Shown one piece after another: positions 63,283-64,000 of a stretch of 64,000 nucleotides of DNA. Under the pieces are notes generated by a model, which saw only the letters and a list, made by a program, of their open reading frames with translations, did not search any database and was not told the origin of the DNA. Positions within the stretch are counted from its first letter, which is position 1. Each line of letters begins with the position of its first letter. Made by a program: the position numbers and the translations under genes. The DNA comes from Myxococcales bacterium (GTDB lineage Bacteria > Myxococcota_A > Polyangia > Polyangiales > Ga0077539): the NCBI GenBank assembly GCA_013298625.1, contig JAAFIF010000034.1, forward strand, positions 1 through 64,000, written 5' to 3'.

Positions 63283-64000
63283 TCGCGGCGCGCCCTGCGC
63301 GCGAGGGTGATGGCGGTGCAGACCAGCGCGAGCGCGTAGGGGACGCGAGGGCGCGGTGACGGTTGGGTTCGGCAGTTGCAGCCGCCCCAGTCATTGGGAT
63401 TGTACGCCGATGCGTCCGCGCGAGCGTCGGCAGCAGCGACGACGTCGGCGCGGTTCGCGTCCACGCTGCTTGCGTCCGACGGCGCGACGCTCGTGTCTGC
63501 GCTCGCGTCGAGCAGCGAGGTGACATCCACGACGACGTCGCGTGCGACGGCGCTGTCCGACGCGCTCGCGTCGCGCGGCGACGACGCGTCCACGATCACG
63601 CCAGAGTCCATGGGAGCGCTGCTCGCGCACGCCTCGGCCGGCAGGTTGCGATACACGCCCTGCGTCACCCAATGCGTCCCCCCGCCGCCGCACGCCGCGC
63701 GGGCTTCGAACGAGTCCGTCGGCGACGAGCCGATGCGCACTTCGAAGTGAACGTGTGGCCCCGTGCTGTTGCCCGAGCTGCCCACCAGGCCGAGCGGTTC
63801 GCCGCAGCGCACGCGTTGGCCGGGCATCACGCGGAGCGAGCCGCGGCGCATGTGCGCGTAGTACGAGAGCTTTCCGTCCGAGTGCTGCACGACGACGTAG
63901 TTGCCGAAGCCGCCGCCGCCGCCGCAGGTGCCCGTGGTGCAGCGGTCCGTCTCGCCGTCGTGCGTGGTCATCACGGTGCCGTCCGCGCCCGCGACGATCG
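63240..64000 (-). CDS. M23 (LytM) endopeptidase, partial
   Basis: At least 253 residues; the 5' end lies beyond the right edge. The M23 part is visible as GNYVVVQHSDGKLSYYAHM, GQRVRCGEPLGLVGSSGNS and GPHVHFEVRIG, with the C-terminal HxH of the zinc site; the first His/Asp pair must lie off the window. A long Asp/Ala/Ser/Val linker follows, then CNCR, a hydrophobic helix (VPYALALVCTAITLA) and an Arg-rich end, a MYXO-CTERM-like tail. M23 enzymes cut peptidoglycan cross-bridges or act as inactive activators. The anchor suggests retention at the cell surface. Confidence 0.87.
   Translation of the reverse strand, partial: IVAGADGTVMTTHDGETDRCTTGTCGGGGGFGNYVVVQHSDGKLSYYAHMRRGSLRVMPGQRVRCGEPLGLVGSSGNSTGPHVHFEVRIGSSPTDSFEARAACGGGGTHWVTQGVYRNLPAEACASSAPMDSGVIVDASSPRDASASDSAVARDVVVDVTSLLDASADTSVAPSDASSVDANRADVVAAADARADASAYNPNDWGGCNCRTQPSPRPRVPYALALVCTAITLARRARRDQSGRFAQQRKPVE

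Overview
The window is GC-rich, densely packed bacterial chromosome with about 53 protein genes and one tRNA. Many features point to a myxobacterium (Myxococcota, probably the Polyangia side): secreted lipoproteins whose lipobox Cys is followed by an Asp/Ala/Ser-rich linker, C-terminal hydrophobic-plus-Arg anchors like MYXO-CTERM, FG-GAP propellers, a MopE-like protein, a barrel resembling TIGR04551, eukaryote-like Ser/Thr kinases and sigma-54 activators. This is inferred from gene content only; there is no rRNA or ribosomal-protein marker.

Layout. 1-1128: no gene; a structured dispersed repeat (483-742) and a 42-bp-period array (825-1010). 1129-6816: an unknown protein, a short HerA/DUF87-type ATPase, an FG-GAP lipoprotein, a decayed copy of the first gene's 3' end, and a small lipoprotein. 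6835-12594 (minus): a compact operon of TPR/PEGA protein, FG-GAP lipoprotein, Ser/Thr kinase and FHA-sigma-54 activator, which looks like an envelope-to-transcription signalling unit. 12659-16554: two divergent surface lipoproteins, one resembling a TIM-barrel glycosidase. 16798-22448: ECF sigma factor and membrane anti-sigma, a leucine-rich-repeat-like gene flanked by 29-bp direct repeats, an OPT transporter and a partner. 22458-22741: second copy of the dispersed repeat. 22794-29254: parvulin lipoprotein, membrane protein, NtrC-type regulator, secreted protein, Nudix hydrolase, aspartate kinase, STAS protein. 29271-36657: large GT39-type glycosyltransferase, M15/DUF882 peptidase, small protein, TldE and TldD. 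36731-36811: tRNA-Leu(UAG) with a terminator.

36922-45593: small unknowns and lipoproteins, a cytochrome P450, a methyltransferase, an outer-membrane barrel and an alpha/beta hydrolase. 45608-51135: a polyhydroxyalkanoate (PHA) locus with the regulator PhaR, two phasin-like proteins, an acyl-CoA synthetase, one canonical Cys PHA synthase and one synthase homologue with Ser at the nucleophile position. The two phasin-side promoters share a TGCACTGCAC operator-like motif about 24 bp upstream of a TTGAC(A/G) -35 box. 51149-57221: a membrane pseudokinase, small membrane and anchored proteins, and a two-component pair. 57248-64000: glutamyl-Q tRNA(Asp) synthetase, a 2-oxoacid dehydrogenase E2, a second TPR/PEGA-lipoprotein pair, a formylglycine-enzyme-like protein and the C-terminal part of an M23 peptidase that runs off the right edge.

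No insertion sequence, phage, plasmid or CRISPR array was found. Signs of past rearrangement are the two dispersed-repeat copies, a shared 20-mer (3514 and 37526) and two duplicated gene 3' ends (5820-5984 and 19756-19784).
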